Shown here in pieces: positions 25,762 through 35,172 of a stretch of DNA of 64,000 bases. The notes under the pieces were generated by a model, which saw only the letters and a program-made list of their open reading frames with translations, did no database searches and had not been told where the DNA came from. The first letter of the stretch is position 1. Every line of letters starts with the position of its first letter. The translations under genes were made by a program, and so were the position numbers. The DNA is from Oscillospiraceae bacterium (lineage in GTDB: Bacteria; Bacillota; Clostridia; Oscillospirales; Ruminococcaceae), in assembly GCA_017466885.1 (NCBI GenBank), contig JAFTTH010000002.1:124001-188000 (forward strand), given 5' to 3'.

Positions 25762-26532
25762 TTAATCATTCTTCTGCTTTTTGCGGCGGGCAAGCTCCCC
25801 AAGAATCCGCTCATCCAGCGCCGGAGAGGGCGGGGGGGCAGATTCCGTTACCGCATCCTCTATCCGTCGGAGGGTACTCCTGCGTCCAAGCCATCCCCCT
25901 GTTTCCGGCAGGGGTTGAAAGGATCTTCTTCGTTGCAGGGCCAGCCCGGCCAACAAAAGGAAAGCCATTCCCAGAAGGAAGAAGGCAAAAAACCGTTCCG
26001 GCCCGGCCGACTGGGCAGTCAGGTTGGTAATCTCATCCGTCCAACGGATGGAAATCGCATCCCCATACTGCGAAACCAGCGTCTCTGCAAAAGCCAGAGT
26101 CACCGGATCCTCCCGCCGCTCCTTGAAAAGCCCTACCTCAATGCAGTTTTCCCGCTCCATCAGGCCCAAGGAGAGAAGCCCCTTATCCTCCTCAAAAGCG
26201 GAGTGCAGCTCCTCCATAATGGCAAGCAGCTCCCGCCGGGAATATTTCTGCACCACAAAGGTCGCGGTGCTGTCATCCCGGATCAGACGGAGAATCTCCG
26301 CCTTGCCCTTCTCCCCCTCTTCCCCGGCAACCACGCCAAAGGTCAGGGAAACGCTCCCCCCGTTTTCGGTCCATACCCCGCATAAATAATCGGGATAATC
26401 CTCTTTCCACCCGGCGTAAAGCTCCCCGGCGGTGCCAAAAGCGCCCTCCCGCCAGTCCTCCTGCCCAAATACCGGAATCCCATTCCATAAAAATATCAGT
26501 CCAATCGCCAATAACAATCCTGCCCGTTTCAT
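25762..26532 (-). CDS. Secreted/membrane protein paired with an ECF sigma factor
   Basis: A 256-residue protein starting at 26532 behind GGAGGTG. The signal peptide is at residues 1-23 (MKRAGLLLAIGLIF ... VFGQ). An extracytoplasmic domain runs to about 185, and a single membrane helix (FFAFFLLGMAFLLLAGLAL, about 187-207) precedes a basic cytoplasmic tail of about 50 residues. Its start overlaps the stop of the sigma factor gene (ATGA), so it is probably the cognate sensor or anti-sigma partner. No zinc anti-sigma motif is visible and I do not recognise the domain. Confidence 0.7.
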   Translation of the reverse strand: MKRAGLLLAIGLIFLWNGIPVFGQEDWREGAFGTAGELYAGWKEDYPDYLCGVWTENGGSVSLTFGVVAGEEGEKGKAEILRLIRDDSTATFVVQKYSRRELLAIMEELHSAFEEDKGLLSLGLMERENCIEVGLFKERREDPVTLAFAETLVSQYGDAISIRWTDEITNLTAQSAGPERFFAFFLLGMAFLLLAGLALQRRRSFQPLPETGGWLGRRSTLRRIEDAVTESAPPPSPALDERILGELARRKKQKND

Positions 26533-27044
26533 TCTGCACCTCCGTCCAACATTTTCCGCAAGCTCTTCAGCGCCGCCCGATACCTCCGATAGGCCGCAGA
26601 CTCCGAGCGTCCCGTCACCCGCGCAATCTCCCGAAAGGAAAGTCCGCAATTCAGGTGAAGGGTGAGGGTCTCCCGTTGCTCCGTCTCCAGCCGGGCAATG
26701 GCGGCCTCAAGATCCAGCCGCTCCGCAATGGATAGGTCCTCCGACCCTTCCTCGGCAATCGGCGGAGTCTCCCGCCGCCCTTCTTTCCGCAACTGATCGA
26801 TGGCAAGATTTCGGGTCATTTGAAAGACCCACGCCCGTGGATTTTTCACCGAGGGGTCAGGCGGGGAATCCAACAGCCGCAGAAAGATTTCCTGGGCAAT
26901 ATTTTCCGCCAGGTCCTCCGCCCGGACGATCCGCCGTGCCACGGTATATACCGGCAGACGAAGCTCCCGATAGATCGTTTCAAAGGCGGCAAAGTCCTTA
27001 TTGTTCAGGCGGGAAAAGAGTGTTATCCAGTCTGTTCGATCCAT
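26529..27044 (-). CDS. ECF-type RNA polymerase sigma factor
   Basis: A 171-residue sigma-70 family protein. Region 2 is at about 25-90 (AENIAQEIFLRLLDS, PRAWVFQMTRNLAIDQLRK) and region 4 at about 110-165 (LETEQRETLTLHLNCGLSFREI, then GRSESAAYRRYRAALKSLRK). It directs transcription in response to an envelope or surface signal, judged by the membrane protein it is coupled to. It starts at an ATG with GGGGG upstream. Confidence 0.88.
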   Translation of the reverse strand: MDRTDWITLFSRLNNKDFAAFETIYRELRLPVYTVARRIVRAEDLAENIAQEIFLRLLDSPPDPSVKNPRAWVFQMTRNLAIDQLRKEGRRETPPIAEEGSEDLSIAERLDLEAAIARLETEQRETLTLHLNCGLSFREIARVTGRSESAAYRRYRAALKSLRKMLDGGAE

Positions 27045-27133
27045 ATTCCAACCCCCTTCACCCTCTATGACGATTGAGACGAGGAATTTTTTCGGTGCAA
27101 GAAATGTTTTTTATTCTATATTGTAGATAAAAG

Positions 27134-27166
27134 AAAAATCGGCAGGGGAAGCACTCCTCTGCCGAT
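27134..27166 (-). terminator. Terminator of the minus-strand SIS gene
   Basis: On the minus strand a stem of about 13 bp (27166-27154 with 27151-27139, one mismatch) is followed by T5. It lies just past the stop at 27183. Confidence 0.8.
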
Positions 27167-27182
27167 CCTTTCTCTCATACAA

Positions 27183-28220
27183 TTAAACGGTAATGGTAAC
27201 CTTCTGAATATTCCGGGGATTATCGGCATCCAGGCCCTTGGCAAGGGTCAGATTGTAAGCCAGGAGCTGGACGGCCGCGGCCGCCGCAAATACCGAGGTA
27301 ACCTCATCCGAGGCCGGCAGGTAAACCGTCCGGTCCGCAGGTGCGCCCTCGCAGCCGGCGGTGGTAATCAGGGTCAGATCTGCGCCGGTGGCCTTAATCC
27401 GCTGGCAAAGCTCCAGAATCTCCTCCCGGTAGGTGCCTGCAGGTGCCACCGCGATGCAGTGCAGACCCGGGCCGGCCAAAGCCAGAGGCCCGTGATAAAA
27501 ATCAGAGGTTGCATACCCCTTCGCCCGGACATAGCAGGTCTCCTGAATCTTCAGCGTACCCTCTAAAGCGATGGGGTAGGTAAACCCTCTGGAAAGGTAG
27601 ATGCAGTCTCCCACATCCTTAAAGGCCGCCGCAATGGCCGGAAGCTGGGTCTCCAAAGAGGTGATCGCCTCTTCCATCGCCTCGGGCAGCGCCGCAACGA
27701 TCCGGTTCAGCTCCTCGCTCCCGCTCCAGGCGGCAATCAGGGAAAGAAGGCAGAGCATTTCGGTGGTGAAGGTCTTGGTCGCCGCAACGCTGACCTCCGG
27801 TCCTGCCGCGCAGAAAATGTGATAATCAGCCTCTTTTGCCAGAGGAGAGGTCAGGTCATTGGTTACTGCAACCGTCACCGCGCCGGTGGCCTTTGCGGAT
27901 TTCAGATATGCCAAAACATCCTCAGCCTTTCCCGACTGGGAAACACCGATCACCAAAAAACCATTGAGCTGAACGGTCTTTTTGCTGACTGATACCACCG
28001 ACGGCGCGGCCAAGCCTACCGGAATCCCCAGATAATGCTCTGCAACGTATTTTGCAAAGATTCCTGCGTGATCCGAGGTGCCTCTCGCCGCAATATTGAT
28101 TCCAACGATCGGCTTGCTCTTCAACTCCGCCACCAACCGGGCAATTGTGTCTTTGTTGCACTCAATACACGCCCGCAACGCACCCGGCTGCTCTTTGATC
28201 TCCGATAACATCTTGCTCAT
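27183..28220 (-). CDS. SIS-domain sugar isomerase/deglycase (GlmS C-terminal-like)
   Basis: A 345-residue protein with two SIS domains and no glutaminase domain. ARGTSDHAGIFAKYVAE, VSQSGKAEDVLAYLK, ATKTFTTEMLCLLSL and EGTLKIQETCYVRAKGYATSD follow the GlmS isomerase pattern. Stand-alone forms (AgaS, FrlB, NagB-II-like) act on amino-sugar or glycated amino acid phosphates. The substrate is not decided by the sequence. It lies 80 bp after folD. Confidence 0.82.
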   Translation of the reverse strand: MSKMLSEIKEQPGALRACIECNKDTIARLVAELKSKPIVGINIAARGTSDHAGIFAKYVAEHYLGIPVGLAAPSVVSVSKKTVQLNGFLVIGVSQSGKAEDVLAYLKSAKATGAVTVAVTNDLTSPLAKEADYHIFCAAGPEVSVAATKTFTTEMLCLLSLIAAWSGSEELNRIVAALPEAMEEAITSLETQLPAIAAAFKDVGDCIYLSRGFTYPIALEGTLKIQETCYVRAKGYATSDFYHGPLALAGPGLHCIAVAPAGTYREEILELCQRIKATGADLTLITTAGCEGAPADRTVYLPASDEVTSVFAAAAAVQLLAYNLTLAKGLDADNPRNIQKVTITV

Positions 28221-28300
28221 TTTTCCAACATCCTCTCTTTTGAGTAAAACACTTTCTCCCGAGGATCATCCCCCGGAAATAAATGAATCAAACGACAAGT

Positions 28301-29155
28301 TTATTTGTTTCCTCTGCGCAGTTTGAAGGCAGTTAACGTATTCTTCATCAGCATGGCAATGGTCATGGGGCCAACACCGCCCGGAACAGGGGTAATGGCC
28401 GAGGCGACCTCCTTGACCGAATCAAAGTCTACATCTCCGCAGAGCTTTCCGTTTTCATCCCGGTCCATTCCAACGTCGATCACTACCGCACCGGGCTTGA
28501 CCATATCGGCGGTTACCATCTTTGCGCGGCCCACCGCCACCACCAGAATATCCGCCCCGGCGCAAACCGATGCAAGATCCCTGGTCCGGGAATGGCAGAC
28601 GGTAACGGTGCCGTTCTCCGCCAAAAGAAGCATCGCCATAGGCTTGCCGACGATATTGCTCCGTCCAACTACCACGCAGTTTTTGCCGCAAACCTCTGTT
28701 CCGGTTTCGTGGATCAGTTCCATCACCCCTGCGGGAGTGCAGGGAAGGAACCGGTACTGCCCGGTCATAATCCGTCCCACATTATCGGGATGGAAGGCAT
28801 CCACATCCTTGGCCGGGTTGATCCGCTCGATCACTGCCCGCTCATCCAGCCCCTTGGGCAGGGGAAGCTGGACCAGAATGCCATCCACCTCAGGATCCTC
28901 ATTGAGGGTATCGATCAGGGAGAGAAGCTCCTCATTGGTAGTGGTTGCAGGAAGGAGGTATTCAAAGGAGCGGAACCCTACCTCCGCGCAGGCCTTCTTT
29001 TTGTTGTTCACGTAAACCTTGGAGGCGGGGTCCTCCCCCACCAGCACAACCGCCAGGCCGGGAACCTTCCCCGCCTTTGCCAGCTCTGCCACCTCATCCC
29101 GGATCTCGCCGCGGATCCGCGCCGAAACAGCCTTTCCGTCGATCAATGTCGCCAT
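28301..29155 (-). CDS. folD: Bifunctional methylene-THF dehydrogenase/cyclohydrolase
   Basis: A 284-residue FolD that interconverts methylene-, methenyl- and formyl-tetrahydrofolate. The signatures are clear: [17 protein letters not shown] (catalytic Lys region), [29 protein letters not shown] (NADP loop) and [15 protein letters not shown]. Normal length. It lies 35 bp after lgt on the same strand. Confidence 0.95.
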   Translation of the reverse strand: MATLIDGKAVSARIRGEIRDEVAELAKAGKVPGLAVVLVGEDPASKVYVNNKKKACAEVGFRSFEYLLPATTTNEELLSLIDTLNEDPEVDGILVQLPLPKGLDERAVIERINPAKDVDAFHPDNVGRIMTGQYRFLPCTPAGVMELIHETGTEVCGKNCVVVGRSNIVGKPMAMLLLAENGTVTVCHSRTRDLASVCAGADILVVAVGRAKMVTADMVKPGAVVIDVGMDRDENGKLCGDVDFDSVKEVASAITPVPGGVGPMTIAMLMKNTLTAFKLRRGNK

Positions 29156-29190
29156 TATTTTTGCCGCCTTTTCTATTTGTAATTCAAAAA

Positions 29191-30222
29191 TTATTCTTCT
29201 GTTTTTTCCTCTTCTGCGGGAATCTCCTCCGCCGGCTCTTCCGATACGGTTTCTTCCTCGTTCTCCTCAGGAATAACCTCTGCGGCATCCTCCGCATCAG
29301 CGGCAGGCTCCTCTGCCGCCTCGGCAGCATTGGGGTCGGGGATCAGTCCCAGCGCGATCTGACTTTCCTCGGTCAGCGCGTAAAGCTTCATATACTCGGG
29401 GTCATTCATATTCCGGATGTTAATCCGGATGAACGCGATCACGATCACCGCCGCCACAACACAAAGGGCCGCCAGCAGCTGAGATACCCGAATGTCTCCC
29501 AGCCAGAGACTATCCGTCCGGAAGCCTTCGATCACCGCACGGCCAAGGCCGTACCAGCCGATATACATCAGGAACAGCTCACCGTCAAACTTGCGATGCT
29601 TCCGGTAGAGGATCAGCAACAGGACGCCCAGGGCGCACCAAACCGACTCATAGAAGAAGCAGGGATGTACAGGAGTTCCGGCAGTCACGCCCTCCACATT
29701 CAGATAAGCCGCATCGGAAAGAACCATACCCCAGGGCAGGTCGGTCTCGGAGCCGAAGGCCTCCTGGTTGATGAAGTTACCCCATCTGCCAATACACTGC
29801 CCGATGGGAAAGCCCACTGCCGCCAGATCCAGCAGGGGACGGAACCGGATCTTTTTGATCTTGCAGAAGATGGCCGCCGCACCGATGGCACCGATAATGC
29901 CGCCGTAAATGGCCAGGCCGCCCTCGTGAATATAAAAGACGGAGACCCAGTTATCGGCAAAATCCTCCCAGGAGAAGGCCACGTAATAGGCCCGGGCACC
30001 GATGATTCCGCCGATAAGACCGACGATCACAACGTCCACCACCCGATCGGGATGGAGTCCGAACATCCGGGCGGACTTCAGGCCGTACACCAGGGCAAGG
30101 ATAAAGCCCAAAGCGATCAGCACACCGTACCAATACACCGAAAAATTGCCAATGGTAAATACTTCCCGGGAGATATCAAACTCCCATCCAAGCTTGGGGA
30201 AGGAAATGGACAAAAGATTCAT
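29191..30222 (-). CDS. lgt: Prolipoprotein diacylglyceryl transferase with acidic tail
   Basis: A 343-residue membrane enzyme that transfers diacylglycerol from phosphatidylglycerol to the lipobox Cys of prolipoproteins. The Lgt signature [13 protein letters not shown] and the [13 protein letters not shown] motif are present, with about seven membrane helices. I chose the ATG at 30222 behind GAGGA; a GTG five codons upstream is possible. After the last helix a tail of about 65 residues, rich in Glu/Ala ([20 protein letters not shown] onward), extends beyond the usual family end. It is not seen in E. coli Lgt. Confidence 0.92.
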   Translation of the reverse strand: MNLLSISFPKLGWEFDISREVFTIGNFSVYWYGVLIALGFILALVYGLKSARMFGLHPDRVVDVVIVGLIGGIIGARAYYVAFSWEDFADNWVSVFYIHEGGLAIYGGIIGAIGAAAIFCKIKKIRFRPLLDLAAVGFPIGQCIGRWGNFINQEAFGSETDLPWGMVLSDAAYLNVEGVTAGTPVHPCFFYESVWCALGVLLLILYRKHRKFDGELFLMYIGWYGLGRAVIEGFRTDSLWLGDIRVSQLLAALCVVAAVIVIAFIRINIRNMNDPEYMKLYALTEESQIALGLIPDPNAAEAAEEPAADAEDAAEVIPEENEEETVSEEPAEEIPAEEEKTEE

Positions 30223-30279
30223 AACCTGATTCCTCACTTTTTTCTTATTGCAAGGGGAACTCCCCTTAAAAACGTAATC

Positions 30280-31560
30280 TTATTCCCCTGCGGGGGTAAT
30301 GACTGAAAGGACCGAGCATTCCTCCCGGAAAGACTCCTCCAGTTGCGTCTGGAGATCGGCCAGGGTAATTCCCTCCGCGATGGTCTTCTCCTCAAAGGGC
30401 TCTATCCCGAAGAAATAGCCCCGCAACGCGGCAGAGGCAACACCCTCCACCCGGTTATAGCCAAAGATCATCCGGCCGTAATTTTGCTTTTTGACCCGGT
30501 CAAAGTCAGCCTGGGGGATTCCCTCCCGCCGCAGACGGGCAAGCTCGTCCAGAATCTCATCCCGCACCTTTTTGGGTTCCCGGGACTCTCCTGCAAAGAT
30601 ATTGCAGCGGTACCCCCGCCCGACAAAAGCCTCACTGCCAAACTCGGCATTGATCAGCCCGCTGTCATACAGGCGGCGATAAAGGGGAGAGGCTTCTCCG
30701 CAACAGATCTCGGCGATCATTTCGTCCATCATACTCATCCGGACGGCCTCTTTGCCCTCCTTGGGACGCTCCTTGAAGCCCAGATGGAAGAGGGGCAGGG
30801 CAACCGGCAGGCTTTTTTCCACCTCACGGGTCCCCGGCAGATCCGGCTCCTCCACTACCGAGCGGGTCACCTGATGGGCCGGAGCGGGGGGAAGAATCCG
30901 ATCCGCGGCGGCCAGAATTCCATCCCGGTCAAAGTTCCCGGCGATCACGTAGACCATATTATTCAGATTATAATAGCTACTGTAACAGTCATAAAGGGTT
31001 TGGGGGGTAATCTGCGCAATGGTCTCCACCGTTCCGGCAATATCGGTCCGGACGGGGTTCTGAACATACATTGCCGTCAGCATTCCGAAGAAGACCTGCC
31101 AGCTGGGACTATCGTCATACATCCGGATCTCCTGACCGATGATTCCCTGCTCCTTTGCAACATTTTCCTCAGTAAACCAGGGGGAGGTCACAAACCGCAT
31201 CAGAATTTCTGCCGACTCCTGCACATGATCCGAAGCGGAGAAAAGATAGGCGGTATTTTCAAAGTTGGTATAAGCATTGGCGGAGGCACCCGTTTTGGCA
31301 AAGAGAGAAAAAGCATCCTCCCCCTCTTTCCCTTCAAAGAGCTTATGCTCCAGAAAATGGGCTGTTCCGTCCGGAATGGTAAAGTATTTTCCCTCCGGGG
31401 TAATACCGGAGGTATCCACCGAGCCGTAATTGGTGGCAAAGAGGGCGTAAGCCGAGGAATATCCCGGCATCGGGCAGAAAAGGAAGGTCAGGCCGCTTGG
31501 ATGGCGCACCCGCTCGCAGGAGATTCCCTCCAGCCCCTGGTATTGCACGCAATTTTCCAT
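30280..31560 (-). CDS. M16 peptidase-family protein, YfmH-like
   Basis: A 426-residue protein with the inverted zinc motif HFLEH (TAHFLEHKLFEGKE, about residue 71) and a downstream ENTAYLFSAS region, as in active M16 peptidases. The ATG at 31560 lies 10 bp after AAAGGAG. It is downstream of the YfmF-like gene; such pairs are common in Firmicutes. Current annotation links YfmH to EF-P modification in Bacillus. It may act as a heterodimer with YfmF. Confidence 0.85.
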   Translation of the reverse strand: MENCVQYQGLEGISCERVRHPSGLTFLFCPMPGYSSAYALFATNYGSVDTSGITPEGKYFTIPDGTAHFLEHKLFEGKEGEDAFSLFAKTGASANAYTNFENTAYLFSASDHVQESAEILMRFVTSPWFTEENVAKEQGIIGQEIRMYDDSPSWQVFFGMLTAMYVQNPVRTDIAGTVETIAQITPQTLYDCYSSYYNLNNMVYVIAGNFDRDGILAAADRILPPAPAHQVTRSVVEEPDLPGTREVEKSLPVALPLFHLGFKERPKEGKEAVRMSMMDEMIAEICCGEASPLYRRLYDSGLINAEFGSEAFVGRGYRCNIFAGESREPKKVRDEILDELARLRREGIPQADFDRVKKQNYGRMIFGYNRVEGVASAALRGYFFGIEPFEEKTIAEGITLADLQTQLEESFREECSVLSVITPAGE

Positions 31561-31592
31561 CTGCGAAAAACTCCTTTCGGGTAACGGCAGGC

Positions 31593-32858
31593 TTACTCTC
31601 TGCCGCAAAGGGTATAGCTTACCGCGTGAACCATTCCTGCGGCCGCCTGGGAGATCTGCTCCGGTGTGATCCGAAGGATCCGCTCGGCACTTTCGGCGGG
31701 GGTAATCAGCTCTCCGGCAAGGATCCGGCCCAGCCAGTACCCCTCCTGGGCGGAAAGAGAATCGGTAACGGTGCGGTAGGCGTTGACCCGGTAGCGGACG
31801 TTATCCGCAAGCTCGGTCTCGGTAAATTCGCCCCGGGCAATCATCTGCAGCTGACGGAGGATCTCCTCCTCGGCCCGGGCGAGGTTTGCACCGTCCACCC
31901 CCGAGTAAACCAGCATCGATTTGGAGCGGGAATCATATCCTGCGGAGCAGAAATAACAAAGACTCTGTTTTTCCCGTACATTCACAAAAAGCTTGGAGGT
32001 GGTGGAGCCACCGTAAAGGCAGACCATCAGCCGGATCACCTCGTCAGGGATATCCTGGGGTGCGTAAAAGCCCAGATCCAGGTTTGCCTGAACGACCTCC
32101 ATCTCCTCCCGGACGATCTTTTTCTCCGTCAGGGGGCGGGGCGGACAGTCCTCCTGCTCGGGCAGGGGCGCACGCTCCACCTTCCGGAATGCCTCGGCAA
32201 GGACCGCCTTGGCCTCCTCCGGGTCACCTGCGCCCAAAAAGATCAGCTCGATCCGGGCGGTTTTCAAAAGCCGGCGGTAGGCCTCCGCCGCCTTGGCCGC
32301 AGTCAGCGGAGCAAGGGTCTGGAGGGTACCGTACTCCGATAAGCCGTACGGCACTCCCTCAAAGAGCAGTTCTCTGCAGCGGGACCGGGCGTAATACCGT
32401 TTATCGTTGATCCGGGACTCAATGGTATCGGCCAGGAACTGCTTTTCGGGGATAAAATCCGCCTCTGCAAAGCTTCCCTCCGGGGTAAGGGCGGGGTCGG
32501 TCAGCATTCCGGCCAAAAGGGAGGCAAGCTCCCGCTCCATCTGCTCGCCCCCCGGGGCAAACCGGGAACAGATTCCCGAAACAGAAACCGTCAGCCCCTG
32601 GAGGTTACCCAGCCGCTGAACGTCCGCAAAAACGGATGCACCGTAAAGCTCCTGAAGACGGATATTGAGGGCAGTAAAGTCGGGGCACTCCCGATAGCCC
32701 TTTTTCAGCATCAACGGAACGACCGCATACTCGGGGGCAGTTTCCTCCCCCAAAGGAAGGAGAAACGCCGCAGTAATCCGGTTGGATTTGAATTTTTCAT
32801 CCCGAACGGAGGAAAAATATACTCCGTCCGCCAATTTTTCTCTTTGAAAGCCGCTCAT
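31593..32858 (-). CDS. M16 peptidase-family protein, YfmF-like (no zinc motif)
   Basis: A 421-residue M16-fold protein. It has the family repeat layout (KLADGVYFSSVRDEKFKSNRI, and later KLFVNVREKQSLCYFCSAGYDS, the typical R-Y pocket region) but no HxxEH. It is therefore probably the inactive partner of YfmH, as in other two-subunit M16 systems. The start at 32858 lies 4 bp after GAGGTG; an ATG four codons upstream is possible. It leads a likely operon yfmF-yfmH-lgt-folD-SIS. Confidence 0.82.
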   Translation of the reverse strand: MSGFQREKLADGVYFSSVRDEKFKSNRITAAFLLPLGEETAPEYAVVPLMLKKGYRECPDFTALNIRLQELYGASVFADVQRLGNLQGLTVSVSGICSRFAPGGEQMERELASLLAGMLTDPALTPEGSFAEADFIPEKQFLADTIESRINDKRYYARSRCRELLFEGVPYGLSEYGTLQTLAPLTAAKAAEAYRRLLKTARIELIFLGAGDPEEAKAVLAEAFRKVERAPLPEQEDCPPRPLTEKKIVREEMEVVQANLDLGFYAPQDIPDEVIRLMVCLYGGSTTSKLFVNVREKQSLCYFCSAGYDSRSKSMLVYSGVDGANLARAEEEILRQLQMIARGEFTETELADNVRYRVNAYRTVTDSLSAQEGYWLGRILAGELITPAESAERILRITPEQISQAAAGMVHAVSYTLCGRE

Positions 32859-33000
32859 TTGGCACCTCATTTCCCGGTATTCCGGGTAAAAAATTGCTCA
32901 CGCAGTTATTTTACCATATCTGCGGAGAAAATACCATAATTTCACATAAATTTCATAACTTTTCAAATGTTAATTTTTCGGCAACAGAAGGGAGAAAGCC

Positions 33001-33029
33001 TTGTAATTTCCGACGAATTCCTTTATAAT
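33001..33029 (+). promoter_or_regulatory. Sigma-A promoter of the M50-scpA-scpB operon
   Basis: TTGTAA (33001-33006) and TATAAT (33024-33029), 17-bp spacer, 54 bp before the TTG start at 33083. Confidence 0.75.
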
Positions 33030-33082
33030 AAATATATTATGGGGGAGATTTTTCTCCCACTCTTCCCAACGAGGTGATTTGA

Positions 33083-33778
33083 TTGCTTACGCGACTGCTC
33101 AGCGGCGACCCGGACGCCCTGTTTCAACTGCTTGTTTTTGGACTGGCATGGATGATCTCCCTGCCCTTTCACGAATCGGCCCACGCCTGGATGGCGGCAA
33201 AGCTGGGCGATCAAACCGGCAGAGTACAGGGTCGGATTACCATGAACCCCCTGGCGCATATCGACCCGATGGGTCTGATCTGTATGCTGGTGGCGGGTGT
33301 TGGTTGGGCAAAGCCGGTGCCGGTCAATCCCGTCCATTTCAACCGGAATATTTCTATGAAAGCGGGAATGGCGCTGACCTCCCTGGCAGGTCCGGTTTCC
33401 AATCTTATCCTCGCCGTGGCGCTGACCATTCTGGCAAAGCTCTGCATTTATGCCCAATGGGCTTTTTCTCTCCCCGAGATGGTCTACACCGTCGGCACCG
33501 TGATCTATACCATCGCCTCGGTCAATGTTGTGCTGGCCGTGTTCAATATGATTCCCGTCCCTCCCTTTGACGGCTCCCGGGTGCTTTTCTATTTCCTTCC
33601 CCAGCGGATCTATTTCGGGGTAATGAAATACGAGCGGATCCTTATGGCTGTGATGATGGCAGTGATCCTTCTGGGCGTTCTGGATGTTCCTTTGAATTTT
33701 ATCGAAACGCACGTTATGTGGTTTGTAGACTTAATCACCGGCTTTGTGGGGCTGCCTTTCGGCCTGGGCTGGTACTGA
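33083..33778 (+). CDS. Site-2 protease family (M50) membrane peptidase
   Basis: A 231-residue rhomboid-sized membrane protease of the S2P/YwhC type. The zinc motif is HESAH (FHESAHAW, residues about 30-34) and the second ligand motif is NMIPVPPFDGSRVL (about 154-167). About five membrane helices. The TTG start follows GAGGTG with 6-bp spacing. It is upstream of scpA, a common Firmicutes arrangement. Its substrate is unknown. Confidence 0.88.
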   Translation: MLTRLLSGDPDALFQLLVFGLAWMISLPFHESAHAWMAAKLGDQTGRVQGRITMNPLAHIDPMGLICMLVAGVGWAKPVPVNPVHFNRNISMKAGMALTSLAGPVSNLILAVALTILAKLCIYAQWAFSLPEMVYTVGTVIYTIASVNVVLAVFNMIPVPPFDGSRVLFYFLPQRIYFGVMKYERILMAVMMAVILLGVLDVPLNFIETHVMWFVDLITGFVGLPFGLGWY

Positions 33779-33790
33779 TTGGGGAGTATT

Positions 33791-34543
33791 ATGGAAGAAT
33801 TATCCTTCAAGCTGGAGACCTTTGAGGGCCCAATGGACCTCCTGCTTCAGCTCATTTCAAAGCATAAGCTGGATATTCGGGATATTGAAATCTCGGTTCT
33901 GGTGGAGCAGTATATGGCCTATATCCAGCAGGCAAGCGAGCAGGATCTTGAGCTTGCCAGCGAGTTTTTGGAGATGGCCGCCCGGCTGGTTTATATCAAA
34001 ACAGCAATGCTCCTGCCCCGTCCCGAGGAGGCGGAGGAGCTGAAGGCCGAGTTGGAGGGCCAGCTGCTGGAGTATGCCGTCTGCAAGCAGGTGGCCGAGG
34101 AGCTTCGGGAGCGCAACCAGGGGGATAGCATCCTCGTCCGGGAGCCTGCAAAGCTGGAGTTCGACCCGGAGTATACCCGAAATCATTCCCCTTCCGAGCT
34201 GGTGGCCGCCTATTTTGCCGCAGTAGGAAAGAAAAAACGGCGTCTGCCGCCCCCCGCATCAGCCTTTAAGGAGATCGTCAGCCGCCGTGTGGTTTCGGTT
34301 ACCTCCCGGATTATCTTTATTCTTCGCCGGTTGATTGACGGAGATTCCGTTTCCGTCCATTCTCTTTACGAAAAAAGCACCGACCGCTCCGAGCTGGTGG
34401 CAACCTTCCTGGCAATGCTGGAGCTGATCAAAACCAAGCGCGTTGCCCTGACGGCGGACGGTTCTTCCCTCACCGCCCTCAGCACCGGACAAATTCCCGA
34501 TTTGGAGGATGAAGCATGGACATCAAGCGATTTCGACAAATAA
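33791..34543 (+). CDS. scpA: Segregation and condensation protein A
   Basis: A 250-residue kleisin that bridges SMC heads with ScpB in chromosome condensation. The N-terminal ETFEGPMDLLLQLISKHKLDI and LASEFLEMAARLVYIKTAMLL are diagnostic, and a C-terminal winged helix follows (VSVTSRIIFILRRLIDGDSV). The ATG at 33791 follows GGGGAG. It overlaps scpB by 28 bp. Confidence 0.94.
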   Translation: MEELSFKLETFEGPMDLLLQLISKHKLDIRDIEISVLVEQYMAYIQQASEQDLELASEFLEMAARLVYIKTAMLLPRPEEAEELKAELEGQLLEYAVCKQVAEELRERNQGDSILVREPAKLEFDPEYTRNHSPSELVAAYFAAVGKKKRRLPPPASAFKEIVSRRVVSVTSRIIFILRRLIDGDSVSVHSLYEKSTDRSELVATFLAMLELIKTKRVALTADGSSLTALSTGQIPDLEDEAWTSSDFDK

Positions 34544-35151
34544 TAGAAGCCATCCTCTTTGCCTCGGGAGAGCCCATCCCTGCAGAGCGGATCGCCGATA
34601 CTCTGGAGTCAGATAAGGCTACCGTGATCGGCATTATCAACCACCTGAATGATATTTATGAAGAGCGTTCCTCCGGGCTTTATATTGCCAACCTCGGCGG
34701 TGCCTATCAGATGTGCACCCGTCCCGAGCTGGGCGAGCCGGTAAAAAAAGCTCTGGACTACCGCCGGAATATGCCTCTTTCCCAGGCCGCGATGGAAATT
34801 TTGGCCATCATCGCCTATAATCAGCCGGTCACAAAAAGCTTTTGCGAGCAGGTGCGGGGAGTAGACTGCTCCGGTGTTATCAGCAGCCTTTGCGAAAAAG
34901 GGTTAATTGAGGAGGCCGGTCGGCTGGAGCTGCCGGGACGTCCCATTGCCTACCGCACCACCGCTGTTTTCCTGCGATGCTTCGGCTTCACCTCTTTAAC
35001 AGAGCTTCCTGCCCTCCCCGGGGACGATCCCTCCCCCGATGCTCTGGGCGCCGCCCCGGAGGAAGTCCTCCTCTCGGAGATCCTGGGCGACCCTGACCCG
35101 GATTTTATGGAGCAGGAGCCCCAGCTGGGCTTATCCCCCGCTGAAGAATAA
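34516..35151 (+). CDS. scpB: Segregation and condensation protein B
   Basis: A 211-residue ScpB with two winged-helix domains. KRFRQIIEAILFASGEP at the N-terminus, NMPLSQAAMEILAIIAYNQPVTK in the centre and the GRPIAYRTTAVFLRCFG end are diagnostic. It forms the SMC-ScpAB complex with the overlapping upstream scpA. The C-terminal 40 residues are acidic and variable. Confidence 0.94.
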   Translation: MDIKRFRQIIEAILFASGEPIPAERIADTLESDKATVIGIINHLNDIYEERSSGLYIANLGGAYQMCTRPELGEPVKKALDYRRNMPLSQAAMEILAIIAYNQPVTKSFCEQVRGVDCSGVISSLCEKGLIEEAGRLELPGRPIAYRTTAVFLRCFGFTSLTELPALPGDDPSPDALGAAPEEVLLSEILGDPDPDFMEQEPQLGLSPAEE

Positions 35152-35172
35152 CAAAGAAGGAAGGGAGCACCT

